The notes under the pieces are model-generated. The model made no database searches, was not told where the DNA came from, and was given only the letters and a program-made list of their open reading frames with translations. Positions 54,376 through 63,121 of a DNA stretch of 64,000 nt are shown one piece after another (position 1 is the stretch's first letter; every line of letters begins with the position of its first letter). A program made the translations under genes and the position numbers. Location of the stretch: NCBI GenBank assembly GCA_016714445.1, contig JADJNF010000003.1, positions 407,602 to 471,601 on the forward strand. Reading direction: 5' to 3'. Source of the DNA: Saprospiraceae bacterium (GTDB lineage Bacteria; Bacteroidota; Bacteroidia; Chitinophagales; Saprospiraceae).

Positions 54376-56493
54376 ATGAAACAAATAGTATTTGCTTTCT
54401 TGTTAATTTTTAGTCAAATCCAGCTATTTGGTCAAAGTGGCTATAACTTATGGACGGATTATAAAAAACTTGACGCTAATGTAATTGCAACAGAATATAA
54501 TTTTATCAATAGCATTCTTGTTTCAAATACTAAAGATGATGAAGTTTTAAACAATACAAAAACCATTCTTACTCAAAACCTTTCTTCCTTATTGGGCAAA
54601 TCAATTAAAATTGAGAAACAGAAAAAAACAGGACAAATCACCTTAACTATAAATAAGAATGCCTTAAATATTGGCAATGAAGGATTTACCCTTACAAGTA
54701 CCAATAATGCATTAAATATTGAAGCAAAAACAAGCACAGGATTGCTCTACGGCGCTTTTTACCTCATTAATAAAATACACAGAAGTGAAAAAATAAAAAA
54801 CATCAAAGTATCGGAATCTCCCAAAATCCAGAATAGAATTCTCAATCATTGGGACAACATAGATCGAACAGTAGAACGTGGTTATGCCGGTTTTTCTATC
54901 TTTAACTGGCATGAATTACCTGAATACGAAGATCCAAGATATGAAGATTATGCCATGGCGAATGCATCGATCGGCATCAATGGGACGGTATTAACGAATG
55001 TTAATGCCAATGCCATCGTGCTACGGGCAGATTATCTGGATAAAACAGCAGCTTTGGCTAATATTTTCAGAAAATATGGTATCAAAGTTTATCTGACGGC
55101 CCGATTTAGTGCTCCTATTGAATTGGGTGGACTCAAAACAGCTGACCCACTTGATCCGCAAGTAAGACTTTGGTGGAAAAATAAAATTGACGAAATATAT
55201 CAAAAAATACCTGATTTTGGAGGTTTTTTAGTGAAGGCAAATTCGGAAGGGCAACCTGGTCCACAAGATTATAAAAGGAATCATGCAGATGGCGCCAATA
55301 TGCTAGCTGAACCACTAAAAAAGTATGGCGGCATAGTAATGTGGCGTGCGTTTGTGTATAGTCATGAGGTGAATGAAGATCGGTTCAAACAAGCTTACAA
55401 GGAATTTGTCCCTTTAGATGGTCAGTTTGCTGACAATGTGTTGGTTCAGGTGAAAAATGGTCCCATCGACTTCCAACCACGTGAGCCATTCCATCCGATG
55501 TTTGGTGCTATGCCAAAAACACCATTAATGCTTGAATTGCAAATTACCAAAGAATATCTAGGTCAAGGTACACATTTAGTAGGACTAGCAAAAATGTATG
55601 AAGAAATACTCCAATCCGATACTCATGTCAAAGGCAAAGGTACGACTGTCGCAAAAATCATTGATGGAACTGCGCACGATTACAAAATCACAGGCATTGC
55701 AGGAGTAGCAAATATTGGAACGGCATTCAATTCGACAGGGAATCTTTTTGGACAAGCGGATTGGTACGCTTTTGGAAAATTAGCATGGAACCCTTACCTC
55801 GATGCAAGAAATATTTTTAAAGAATGGACAGCAGCTACTTTCCCAAATCGTAATAAGAAGTTATCCGATGTAAGTAATTGGTTATTAGAGCACTCGCACG
55901 AAGCATGTGTCAGTTATATGACGCCGCTTGGTTTGCATCATATCATGGCAGAAGGTCATCATTTTGGACCTGGGCCTTGGGTAGATAGCCTTTTTAGGGC
56001 AGATTGGACTTCAGTGTACTATCACAAAGCCAATAAAGACAGCATTGGTTTTGATAGTAAAATTACTGGAACTAATGCATTGTCACAATTTCATCCGGAT
56101 GTCCAAAAATTATACGGAAATTTGAATTCTTGTCCTGATGAATATTTATTGTGGTTTCATAGAGTGCCTTGGACACATCCACTGAAATCCGGTCGAAACT
56201 TGTGGGAAGAATTGGTATTCAGATATGACCAAGGTGTGACAAAAGCACGAGAAATGAAGACGAAATGGGATGCCGTTGAAAGCTTGGTGGAGAAAGAAAC
56301 TTTTCGCTCAGTGCGTGACCATCTGATCATCCAACAAAAAGAAGCACAATGGTGGCGTGATGCTTGTTTGGCTTATTTTCAGTCAAGGTCACAACTGGCT
56401 TTTCCTGTCGGAACAATTGCTCCACCACATGAAGTCCAGTATTACAAAAAACTTTCTTATCCTTATTCACCGGGCATCAAACCAAAATGGTAG
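54376..56493 (+). CDS. GH67 alpha-glucuronidase, exported
   Basis: A 705-residue enzyme with signal MKQIVFAFLLIFSQIQLFG. Motifs of GH67: KIQNRILNHWDNIDRTVERG, SIGINGTVLTNVNAN, LVKANSEGQPGPQDYKRNHA with Glu291 as probable acid, ASP in KNGPIDFQPREPFHP (Asp365) and Glu393 in QITKEYLGQG, with the 28-residue spacing of the catalytic base pair in characterised members. The C terminus HEACVSYMTPLGLHHIMAEG, GPGPW, FHPDVQKLYGN and HRVPWTHPLKSGRNLWEELV is typical. It cleaves 4-O-methyl-glucuronate from the non-reducing-end xylose of aldouronic acids, usually after GH10 action. Next to GH10, as expected. The export signal suggests periplasmic action. Confidence 0.96.
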   Translation: MKQIVFAFLLIFSQIQLFGQSGYNLWTDYKKLDANVIATEYNFINSILVSNTKDDEVLNNTKTILTQNLSSLLGKSIKIEKQKKTGQITLTINKNALNIGNEGFTLTSTNNALNIEAKTSTGLLYGAFYLINKIHRSEKIKNIKVSESPKIQNRILNHWDNIDRTVERGYAGFSIFNWHELPEYEDPRYEDYAMANASIGINGTVLTNVNANAIVLRADYLDKTAALANIFRKYGIKVYLTARFSAPIELGGLKTADPLDPQVRLWWKNKIDEIYQKIPDFGGFLVKANSEGQPGPQDYKRNHADGANMLAEPLKKYGGIVMWRAFVYSHEVNEDRFKQAYKEFVPLDGQFADNVLVQVKNGPIDFQPREPFHPMFGAMPKTPLMLELQITKEYLGQGTHLVGLAKMYEEILQSDTHVKGKGTTVAKIIDGTAHDYKITGIAGVANIGTAFNSTGNLFGQADWYAFGKLAWNPYLDARNIFKEWTAATFPNRNKKLSDVSNWLLEHSHEACVSYMTPLGLHHIMAEGHHFGPGPWVDSLFRADWTSVYYHKANKDSIGFDSKITGTNALSQFHPDVQKLYGNLNSCPDEYLLWFHRVPWTHPLKSGRNLWEELVFRYDQGVTKAREMKTKWDAVESLVEKETFRSVRDHLIIQQKEAQWWRDACLAYFQSRSQLAFPVGTIAPPHEVQYYKKLSYPYSPGIKPKW

Positions 56494-56524
56494 TATCAAT
56501 TTTAACATATATAAATTAGTAAAC

Positions 56525-57664
56525 ATGTATCACTTTAAGCAACCGATTGCATATTTAGTTATCCTTCTTGGAATGTCTTTTATAGCTTGTAAGCAAAAAG
56601 AAACAGCAATTGATGAAAAAAAAGGTTTAAAAACGGTTTTCGCCGATGACTTTTTGATAGGTGCAGCCATCAATGCCAACCAAATATTGGAAAAAGATGT
56701 CAAAGCATTACCGTTGCTACCTCAGGAATTTAACAGCATCACGCCTGAAAACATCATGAAATGCGAAATCATCCATCCTGAATGGGACAAATATAATTTT
56801 GATTTGGCAGATAAAATCGTAGCACTTGGTGATAAAAATGATATGTTTACAGTTGGACACACTTTAGTTTGGCATAGTCAGTTGTCTCCCTTTGTTACCA
56901 AAATTAAAAGTAGGGATTCGTTAACTATGTTTTTAGAAAATCACATCAATACCATAGCGAGTAGATATGATGGGAAAATTCATGCTTGGGATGTAGTAAA
57001 TGAAGCGCTCAATGAAGATGGCACCATGCGTAAATCCATCTTTTTGAACTTATTGGGAGAAGACTTTGTCACAGAAGCTTTCCGTTTGGCCCAAAAAGCT
57101 ACACCCAAAAGTGAATTGTATTACAATGATTACAACATTGAGCAACCAAAAAAGCGTGCAGGCGCTATTGCGCTCATCAAAAAAATCCAGGCAGCAGGAG
57201 TCAAAATTGATGGTGTTGGTATTCAAGGACATTGGAGTATCAAAGGATTACCATTGGAAGATATCGAAAAAAGTATTTTGGAATATTCCGCACTTGGTAT
57301 CAAAGTTATGTTTACTGAAGTGGACATCACGGTATTGCCCAATCCTTGGGACTTAAAAGGTGCTGATGTCAATCAAAACTTCGAAGGTAGCCCAATGATG
57401 AATCCTTATCCTGATTCACTTCCTGATTCTGTACAAGTCGCTTTGGCAGATGAATATGGTAAGCTTTTTGACTTGTTTTTAAAACACAAAGACAAAATAA
57501 GTAGAGTCACTTTTTGGGGTATCAGTGATGCAAATAGTTGGTTGAATGGTTGGCCTATCAGAGGACGAACGAATTACCCGTTACTTTTTGACAGGAATTA
57601 TCTTCCAAAACCTGCCTATGATAAAGTTGTAAATACTAAGACAGTGAAAGTCCAGGGTTCGTAA
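56525..57664 (+). CDS. GH10 endo-beta-1,4-xylanase, lipoprotein
   Basis: The ATG at 56525, 31 bases after GH67, is chosen over the in-frame ATG at 56357, which lies inside GH67 and gives a non-signal N terminus. The result is a 379-residue lipoprotein (MYHFKQPIAYLVILLGMSFI, lipobox FIAC). GH10 barrel: FNSITPENIMKCEIIHPEWD, GHTLVWHSQLSPF, acid/base Glu160 in AWDVVNEALNEDG, GIQGHWSI and nucleophile Glu265 in VMFTEVDITVLP; the C-terminal RVTFWGISDANSWLNGWPI is also typical. It hydrolyses the xylan backbone, leaving glucuronate on the non-reducing end, the substrate type of the neighbouring GH67. Anchoring suggests surface or periplasmic action. Confidence 0.97.
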   Translation: MYHFKQPIAYLVILLGMSFIACKQKETAIDEKKGLKTVFADDFLIGAAINANQILEKDVKALPLLPQEFNSITPENIMKCEIIHPEWDKYNFDLADKIVALGDKNDMFTVGHTLVWHSQLSPFVTKIKSRDSLTMFLENHINTIASRYDGKIHAWDVVNEALNEDGTMRKSIFLNLLGEDFVTEAFRLAQKATPKSELYYNDYNIEQPKKRAGAIALIKKIQAAGVKIDGVGIQGHWSIKGLPLEDIEKSILEYSALGIKVMFTEVDITVLPNPWDLKGADVNQNFEGSPMMNPYPDSLPDSVQVALADEYGKLFDLFLKHKDKISRVTFWGISDANSWLNGWPIRGRTNYPLLFDRNYLPKPAYDKVVNTKTVKVQGS

Positions 57665-57703
57665 TAATATTTTTAAAATTATACCACATTAAATAAGCCA
57701 TAC

Positions 57704-59143
57704 ATGAGTACATCTTCTCAAAAACTTTCTGTAGTAGAAAAAGTGGGTTACAGTCTGGGAGACTTAGCCGCAAATCTGGTTTTTCAAACTCTAGTGACCT
57801 ATTTGGCCTATTTTTATACCGATATTTATGGATTGGAATCCAATCATGCATCGGCAATGATGTTGGTAGTCGGTTTGATCGCTGCATTTGGTTTTAATCC
57901 TATTGTAGGAGCCATTGCAGACCGGACACAATCCAAATGGGGGAAATTCAGACCTTGGATTTTATATACATCCATTCCACTTGGGGTCATAGCTATCTTA
58001 GCATTTAGCACGCCTGATTTTTCATACAAAGGCAAAGTTATTTATGCGGTAGTTACATACACGCTATTATTACTCCTTTACGCTGCCAATAATCTTCCTT
58101 ATTCAGCATTGAGTGGTGTCATCACTGGTGACATGAAAGATCGCAATAGTCTTTCTGCTTATCGATTTGTAGCTGTGATGTTTGCCCAATTTTTTGTTCA
58201 GGTATTTATGTTGCCGATTATAGAATACGCTGGAAATGGAGACAAAGCGGTAGGTATCGAAAATGTTATGACTTGGTTGGCTATCATTGGTACTGCTATG
58301 CTTTTGATCACTTTTTTCACCACAAAAGAGAGAATTGTACCCACACCTGCACAAAAATCGAGCTTGAAGGAAGACTTAACGGACTTGGCGAAAAACAAAC
58401 CTTGGGTCATCATGCTTTTGCTGACTACCTTAGTATTTATCAACTTAGCGATGAAAGGTGGTTCGTATGTCTATTATTTTGAAAATTTTGTGGACAAAGA
58501 TAGTTTGACTAAATTTATTCAGCCTGTTTTAACTTTTTTAACAGGTATAGGAGTTAACTTTTTTGGCGAAAATCCAGTCTCTGCTGGTTTTGGATTGTTT
58601 AATGCGGGAGGTATTATTTTTATGATCATCGGTATCACATTATCCAAAGGATTGGCCGATAAATATGGAAAACGTGATGTATTTGGCGTCACCTTATTCA
58701 TATCCACTTTGTTTATTTTGTTCTTTTATTTTTTCCCACCAACATCTATAGGTCTCATTTTTGGGTCACAGATTTTACATGGTTTCTTTTATGGGATTAC
58801 GATTCCATTGCTTTGGGCCATGATAGCAGATGTAGCCGATTATTCAGAATGGAAAAACAATCGAAGAGCGACCGCTATTATCTTTTCTGCCATGATGGTA
58901 GGTCTGAAAGGTGGACTTAGTATAGGTAGTGCATTATTGACTTGGATCTTAGGTTTGTATGATTACGTACCACAAAGCGATGCTGTTCAATCAGACACTG
59001 CTATTTTAGGAACAAAACTTTTGGTAAGTATTTATCCATCTATTCCGTTTTTGATAGGTGTTGGTTTATTGTTTTTTTACGAGATCAATAAGAAGTTGGA
59101 AGATAAAATTGAATCCGATTTGAGTTCGAGAAGGGAGAGATGA
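57704..59143 (+). CDS. GPH-family sugar:cation symporter (xylose/xyloside type)
   Basis: A 479-residue MFS protein with 12 predicted membrane helices. Characteristic GPH segments: KVGYSLGDLAANLVFQTLVT, DIYGLESNHASAMMLVVG, FNPIVGAIADRTQSKWGKFR, PWILYTSIPLGVIA, NLPYSALSGVITGDMKDRNS and GITIPLLWAMIADVADYSEW (the conserved DYSEW). It brings glycosides or pentosides across the inner membrane with Na+ or H+. With GH67 and GH10 upstream and a cytosolic GH43 downstream, xylobiose, xylo-oligosaccharide or aldouronate uptake is likely. 39 bp after GH10. Confidence 0.93.
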   Translation: MSTSSQKLSVVEKVGYSLGDLAANLVFQTLVTYLAYFYTDIYGLESNHASAMMLVVGLIAAFGFNPIVGAIADRTQSKWGKFRPWILYTSIPLGVIAILAFSTPDFSYKGKVIYAVVTYTLLLLLYAANNLPYSALSGVITGDMKDRNSLSAYRFVAVMFAQFFVQVFMLPIIEYAGNGDKAVGIENVMTWLAIIGTAMLLITFFTTKERIVPTPAQKSSLKEDLTDLAKNKPWVIMLLLTTLVFINLAMKGGSYVYYFENFVDKDSLTKFIQPVLTFLTGIGVNFFGENPVSAGFGLFNAGGIIFMIIGITLSKGLADKYGKRDVFGVTLFISTLFILFFYFFPPTSIGLIFGSQILHGFFYGITIPLLWAMIADVADYSEWKNNRRATAIIFSAMMVGLKGGLSIGSALLTWILGLYDYVPQSDAVQSDTAILGTKLLVSIYPSIPFLIGVGLLFFYEINKKLEDKIESDLSSRRER

Positions 59144-59149
59144 GATATA

Positions 59150-59263
59150 GGAGATGAGTTATGAGAGATAAGATAACTTATAATTCGTAACTCTTAATTC
59201 ATAATTCATAATTCATAATTCACAACTCATAATTCATAACTTAAAACTCATAACTCATAACTA
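59150..59263. repeat. Imperfect short tandem repeats (AACTCATA/AATTCATA type)
   Basis: The gap between the symporter and GH43 genes is filled by reiterated 8-10-bp units of AATTCATAA and AACTCATAA, with a few inverted versions (ATGAGATA, ATGAGTTA) at the left. A slippage-prone microsatellite with no coding capacity; inverted units could fold into a weak mRNA stem. Confidence 0.85.
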
Positions 59264-59268
59264 AAAAT

Positions 59269-60318
59269 ATGCCTGAAGATAGTATTAACCACATCAATTT
59301 TGAAGAGCTGAATGAAAAGGCCATTTCAGCACCTTTGGTTTCCCACATTTATACAGCTGATCCGTCTGCACATGTATTTAATGAAAGGATATACATTTAT
59401 CCATCGCATGATATAGATAGTGATGCAGTTTTTGATGATTTGGGTAGCCAATTTGCAATGGAAGACTATCACGTTTTGAGTATGGATAGACCAGGAAGCG
59501 AAGTAATAGATCATGGTTGTGTCTTGCATATTAATGATGTACCTTGGGCATCAAAACAGATGTGGGCACCCGATGCTGCTGAAAAAGATGGCAAATATTA
59601 TTTATTTTTTCCTGCCAAAAATCATGATGGTATCTTTCAGATAGGTGTAGCTATCAGTGCCAACCCCGAAGGACCATTTATTTCTGAGCCGAATCCAATA
59701 AAAGGAAGTTTCAGCATCGATCCAGCCGTTTTTAAAGATGACGATGGCAAATATTATATGTATTTTGGTGGACTTTGGGGAGGACAATTGCAGCGATGGC
59801 GTACAGGAGAATTCAAAGCTGATGGTGAAGGTCCATTAGTGCATTTACCTGCTGACCATCAAGAAGCTTTAACACCAAAAGTGGCACTTCTCTCAGATGA
59901 TTTATTGCAGTTTGCAGAAGAAGTAAAAGATGTGGTCATTCTTGACGAAAATGGTCAACCACTCCTTGCTGGAGATAACGGCAGAAGATTTTTTGAAGCA
60001 GCATGGATGCACAAGTACAACGGTAAATATTATTTTTCTTACAGTACAGGTGATACACATTATCTCTGTTATGCAATAGGTGATAAGCCTTATGGACCGT
60101 TTACTTATGCTGGAAGAATACTAGAACCTGTTGTGGGATGGACATCACATCATTCTATTGCTGAGTTTGAAGAGAAATGGTATCTTTTTTACCATGATAG
60201 CAGCTTGTCACAAGGAGTCACTCATTTGCGAAGTGTAAAAATGGCAGAAATCCATTACGATGAAAACGGTAAAATGATCACTCTGGAACCATATATAGGA
60301 ATCAAAATTTTGGATTAA
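59269..60318 (+). CDS. GH43 glycosidase, cytosolic (beta-xylosidase/arabinofuranosidase)
   Basis: A 349-residue five-blade propeller with no signal peptide, so it acts on imported sugars. Catalytic triad positions are visible: Asp31 in YTADPSAHVF, Asp151 in GSFSIDPAVF and Glu243 in RRFFEAAWMHKYNG. MWAPDAAEKDGKYYLFFPAK and TSHHSIAEFEEKWYLFYHD are typical GH43 blades. Family members are beta-xylosidases or alpha-L-arabinofuranosidases. With a GPH symporter upstream, cleavage of xylobiose or arabinosyl-xylo-oligosaccharides to monomers for XylAB is likely. ATG at 59269 follows the repeat stretch; the next gene starts 14 bp downstream. Confidence 0.93.
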   Translation: MPEDSINHINFEELNEKAISAPLVSHIYTADPSAHVFNERIYIYPSHDIDSDAVFDDLGSQFAMEDYHVLSMDRPGSEVIDHGCVLHINDVPWASKQMWAPDAAEKDGKYYLFFPAKNHDGIFQIGVAISANPEGPFISEPNPIKGSFSIDPAVFKDDDGKYYMYFGGLWGGQLQRWRTGEFKADGEGPLVHLPADHQEALTPKVALLSDDLLQFAEEVKDVVILDENGQPLLAGDNGRRFFEAAWMHKYNGKYYFSYSTGDTHYLCYAIGDKPYGPFTYAGRILEPVVGWTSHHSIAEFEEKWYLFYHDSSLSQGVTHLRSVKMAEIHYDENGKMITLEPYIGIKILD

Positions 60319-60332
60319 AAATCGAAATATAA

Positions 60333-61076
60333 ATGAATAAAAAAGTAGCCATAGTAACAGGTGGTTCGTCAGGTTTAGGATTTGCCACTGCTCAGCAGTT
60401 GATCGCTGATGGGATGACCGTTATTATCACGGGAAGGGACGGAGAGAAATTGCAGGGAGCCAAACAATCTTTAGGGGATCATTGTGTAGCCAAACAAATA
60501 GATACGTCAGATTTTGATGCACTGCCTGGTTTTATAGAAGACATTGTGTCAAATTATGGGAGTATTGATGTATTGGTCAATAATGCGGGTATAAATATGA
60601 AAAAGCCTGTAGCTGATGTGAGCAATGAAGATTTCCAGAAGATATTGGATGTAAATCTGACAGGTGTTTTTGCGCTAAGCAGAGAAGTGATCAAAGTGAT
60701 GAGCACCCAAGAAACAAAAGGTGTGATCATCAATATCAGTTCTATGGCGGCTCAATATGGTCTTCCTTATGTAATAGCATATTCCGCATCCAAGACAGCT
60801 ATTGATGGTATGACGAGAGCTTTGGCAGTAGAACTCGGACCAGTAGGAATTAGAGTTAATGCCGTTGCGCCTGGATTTATACATACTCCCATGACAGCAA
60901 AAGCACTTGATAGTGATCCAGCCCGTAAAGCTAAAGTGATGGGACGCACTCCGATGGGCAAAATGGGAGAACCTCAAGATATAGCCGACGCCATCTCATT
61001 TTTAGTATCAGACCGTGCAAAGTTCATTCATGGAGTAGTTTTGGCAGTGGATGGTGGTAACTCTATTGGATTTTAA
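60333..61076 (+). CDS. Short-chain dehydrogenase, probable hexuronate/mannonate oxidoreductase
   Basis: A 247-residue classical SDR: NAD(P)-binding TGGSSGLG (9-16), NNAG (83-86), catalytic Ser in INISSMAAQ (136-137) and Tyr150/Lys154 in AYSASKTAIDG, ending AVDGGNSIGF. SDRs of this type (KduD/gluconate-5-dehydrogenase-like) interconvert keto and hydroxy sugar acids. In the same gene group as UxuA (0.85 kb downstream) and next to two alpha-glucuronidases, a role as fructuronate reductase replacing UxuB is plausible. That is inference; xylitol or xylose dehydrogenase function cannot be ruled out. The last gene of the lacI operon; its end overlaps the minus-strand 61073-61231 gene. Confidence 0.85.
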   Translation: MNKKVAIVTGGSSGLGFATAQQLIADGMTVIITGRDGEKLQGAKQSLGDHCVAKQIDTSDFDALPGFIEDIVSNYGSIDVLVNNAGINMKKPVADVSNEDFQKILDVNLTGVFALSREVIKVMSTQETKGVIINISSMAAQYGLPYVIAYSASKTAIDGMTRALAVELGPVGIRVNAVAPGFIHTPMTAKALDSDPARKAKVMGRTPMGKMGEPQDIADAISFLVSDRAKFIHGVVLAVDGGNSIGF

Positions 61077-61231
61077 AGGTCTTCTGGCTTAATTTTGACA
61101 ATTTTACCATCTTTCATTATGATAAGTTCAGATTTTTTCATTTTTTTAAATTCTATAAGCCTTTTGTAAGCCAGTTCGAGACCAACTAAAATTTTATCTC
61201 TAAGTTTGTTTTGTTCTTCAGCTGTTGTCAT
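61073..61231 (-). CDS. Small 52-residue hypothetical protein downstream of a zeta-toxin remnant
   Basis: An intact small ORF (MTTAEEQNKLRDKILVGLEL then AYKRLIEFKKMKKSELIIMK, ending KIVKIKPEDL). It is highly charged and helical, with no signal or membrane segment. Its ATG overlaps the TGA of the decayed zeta-toxin frame upstream by about 14 bases, a typical toxin-antitoxin arrangement, so it may be the antitoxin or partner of that toxin. Its last bases overlap the convergent SDR gene by 4 bp. The repeat-free codon use and preserved frame suggest it is still real. No family name recognised. Confidence 0.6.
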   Translation of the reverse strand: MTTAEEQNKLRDKILVGLELAYKRLIEFKKMKKSELIIMKDGKIVKIKPEDL

Positions 61232-61717
61232 GATAATTTAATAATAGGTTAAATTTTTGAACATTTAAAATTTTTATTTCTTCATCAATATTTTTTTGTG
61301 CTATGAGTTCGTGTTTCCCTTCAGAATTGTCAAAAATTAATGCTCCGTCAAGGGTAAGACAATCCAAACTTTTTTTAACTCTTTCCTTTGCAATTTAAAC
61401 GTTGTCCACAAAATAGCAAAGTTCTGTATAACCCTTATCTTTTGCAGTTTATATTTTATGTTTATAATTTTTAGAAGATAAAGTTGTTTCTAATGCAAAT
61501 GTTTCATTACAATTAAATAAATCATTAATCCTATTAATCATGATACGACCGGACTCAAATGTTACTTTTTCGAGTTGGAATGGAGATAATCCTTTGGCAA
61601 TTTCATCGGCATTGACGAACTCTTTACAATTTATAATTTCAGGTAGTAGTGTTTATGATAATGTGGTCTTTCCAGCCCCATTACATCCTGCTATTATATA
61701 AAATTTTTATTTTTCAT
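61218..61717 (-). pseudogene. Zeta-toxin-like P-loop kinase, decayed
   Basis: In minus frames the remains of a zeta-toxin/AAA-type kinase can be read: start ATG at 61717 (MKNKNF), then after a shift IIAGCNGAGKTTL (Walker A), an in-frame stop, LLPEIINCKEFVNADEIAKG, LSPFQLEKVTFESGRIMINR, NETFALETTLSSKN, further stops near GYTELCYFVDN, AKERVKKS, a missing middle, then LDGALIFDNSEGKHELIAQK and EEIKILN to the end. Several stops, shifts and a deletion show true decay rather than one sequencing error. It lies between the SDR and uxuA genes of the uronate branch. Zeta toxins phosphorylate UDP-sugars; this copy cannot. Confidence 0.85.
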
Positions 61718-61929
61718 GTTGTAAAATTACATTTTTATATCAATGCTGTTCGCAAAAGTAATTATTTGATTTGATTGTTTTTATAATTGTAAAATCTCAG
61801 TAATTAGCAATATTTAAAAAAGTTATGAAAAATATGTTGAATTTTTATTCAATTTTGATGACACCGCATTTTTTCAACAAAATAGTTTGTTATTTTCAGA
61901 AATTAAATTCAACAAAAATATAAATTATC

Positions 61930-63108
61930 ATGCAATACTCCATGACACAAACCATGAGATGGTACGGATACAAAGATGCAGTCAGCATCCTGGATATAAA
62001 ACAAGCAGGATGCTCGGGTGTTGTAAGTGCACTTCATCAATATCTTCCGGGAGAATTATGGCCTTACGAAGAAATTATCAAATACAAAAACTACATTGAA
62101 AATAATCAACTCACTTGGGAAGTGGTAGAAAGCCTTCCGGTTCACGACCATATCAAGCTTGGATATGAAGACAGAGATACCCTTATCGCAGATTATATTG
62201 AATCATTAAAAAATCTTGCTAAAGCAGGCATTAAAGTAGTCACCTACAATTTTATGCCATTGTTGGATTGGCTTAGGACCGATGTGAATTACAAAAATGA
62301 AGATGGTGGTGAAATCTTATATTTCAAAAAAGACGATTATTCCGTTTTTGACCTTTTTATATTGGAAAGACATGATGCTAAAAATGATTATGCTGAAATA
62401 GAATTAGAAATACTTCATCAGTATTTTGATGAAATGTCTGAAGATTATAAAACCAGAATAAAAAATAATTTTTTACTTCCTCTTCCTGGTGCGGACGACA
62501 ATTTTACCATTGAATTTCTCAGAGAAAAAATCGAAAAATATCGGGAAGTGGATGCAGACAAAATGCGAGAAAATTTGATTTACTTCCTGAATGCCATTTG
62601 TCCCATTGCAGATGAATTGGGTCTCCAAATGGCAGTTCATCCCGATGATCCACCATTTTCAGTATTTGGTTTGCCTAGGATTGTAAGCACTGCTTCTGAT
62701 TGTGAATATCTCTTGTCCAATGCCAATTATAGATCTAATGGCCTTTGTTTTTGTACAGGTTCTTTCGGAGCAAGAGTAGACAATAATTTGGTAGAAATGG
62801 TCGAAAAATTTGGTAGCAGCATCCATTTTCTACATCTTCGCAATACCAAACGAAAAGAAAACGGTGACTTTTATGAAGCAAATCATCTGGAAGGAGATGC
62901 AGACATGTATGGCATCATCAAAAACATCGTAACCATTATGCAAAACGAGAAACGATCAATACCCATGCGTCCTGACCATGGACCTAAAATACTGGATGAT
63001 GTCAATAAACAATGTTATCCCGGTTATTCTGCGATAGGAAGGCTGAAGGGTTTGGCGGAGTTGCGAGGTGTGGAGTATGCTATTCAGGCATCAAATGGAC
63101 TTATTTAA
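61930..63108 (+). CDS. uxuA: D-mannonate dehydratase
   Basis: A 392-residue cytosolic enzyme that dehydrates D-mannonate to 2-keto-3-deoxygluconate in glucuronate catabolism. Family features: MTQTMRWYGYKDAVSILDIK, TGVVSALH-like GCSGVVSALHQYLPGELW, KVVTYNFMPLLDWLRTD, MAVHPDDPPFSVFGLPRIVS, CTGSFGARVDNNL, IHFLHLRN and IPMRPDHGPKI (metal-binding Cys/His/Asp ligands). It is slightly longer than the ~350-residue bacillary enzymes but normal for Bacteroidota and E. coli UxuA. The upstream 212 bp is AT-rich without a clear promoter box. It probably receives mannonate from the SDR and feeds KDG onward; araB follows 13 bp downstream. Confidence 0.97.
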   Translation: MQYSMTQTMRWYGYKDAVSILDIKQAGCSGVVSALHQYLPGELWPYEEIIKYKNYIENNQLTWEVVESLPVHDHIKLGYEDRDTLIADYIESLKNLAKAGIKVVTYNFMPLLDWLRTDVNYKNEDGGEILYFKKDDYSVFDLFILERHDAKNDYAEIELEILHQYFDEMSEDYKTRIKNNFLLPLPGADDNFTIEFLREKIEKYREVDADKMRENLIYFLNAICPIADELGLQMAVHPDDPPFSVFGLPRIVSTASDCEYLLSNANYRSNGLCFCTGSFGARVDNNLVEMVEKFGSSIHFLHLRNTKRKENGDFYEANHLEGDADMYGIIKNIVTIMQNEKRSIPMRPDHGPKILDDVNKQCYPGYSAIGRLKGLAELRGVEYAIQASNGLI

Positions 63109-63121
63109 ATGCGCATAAAAA

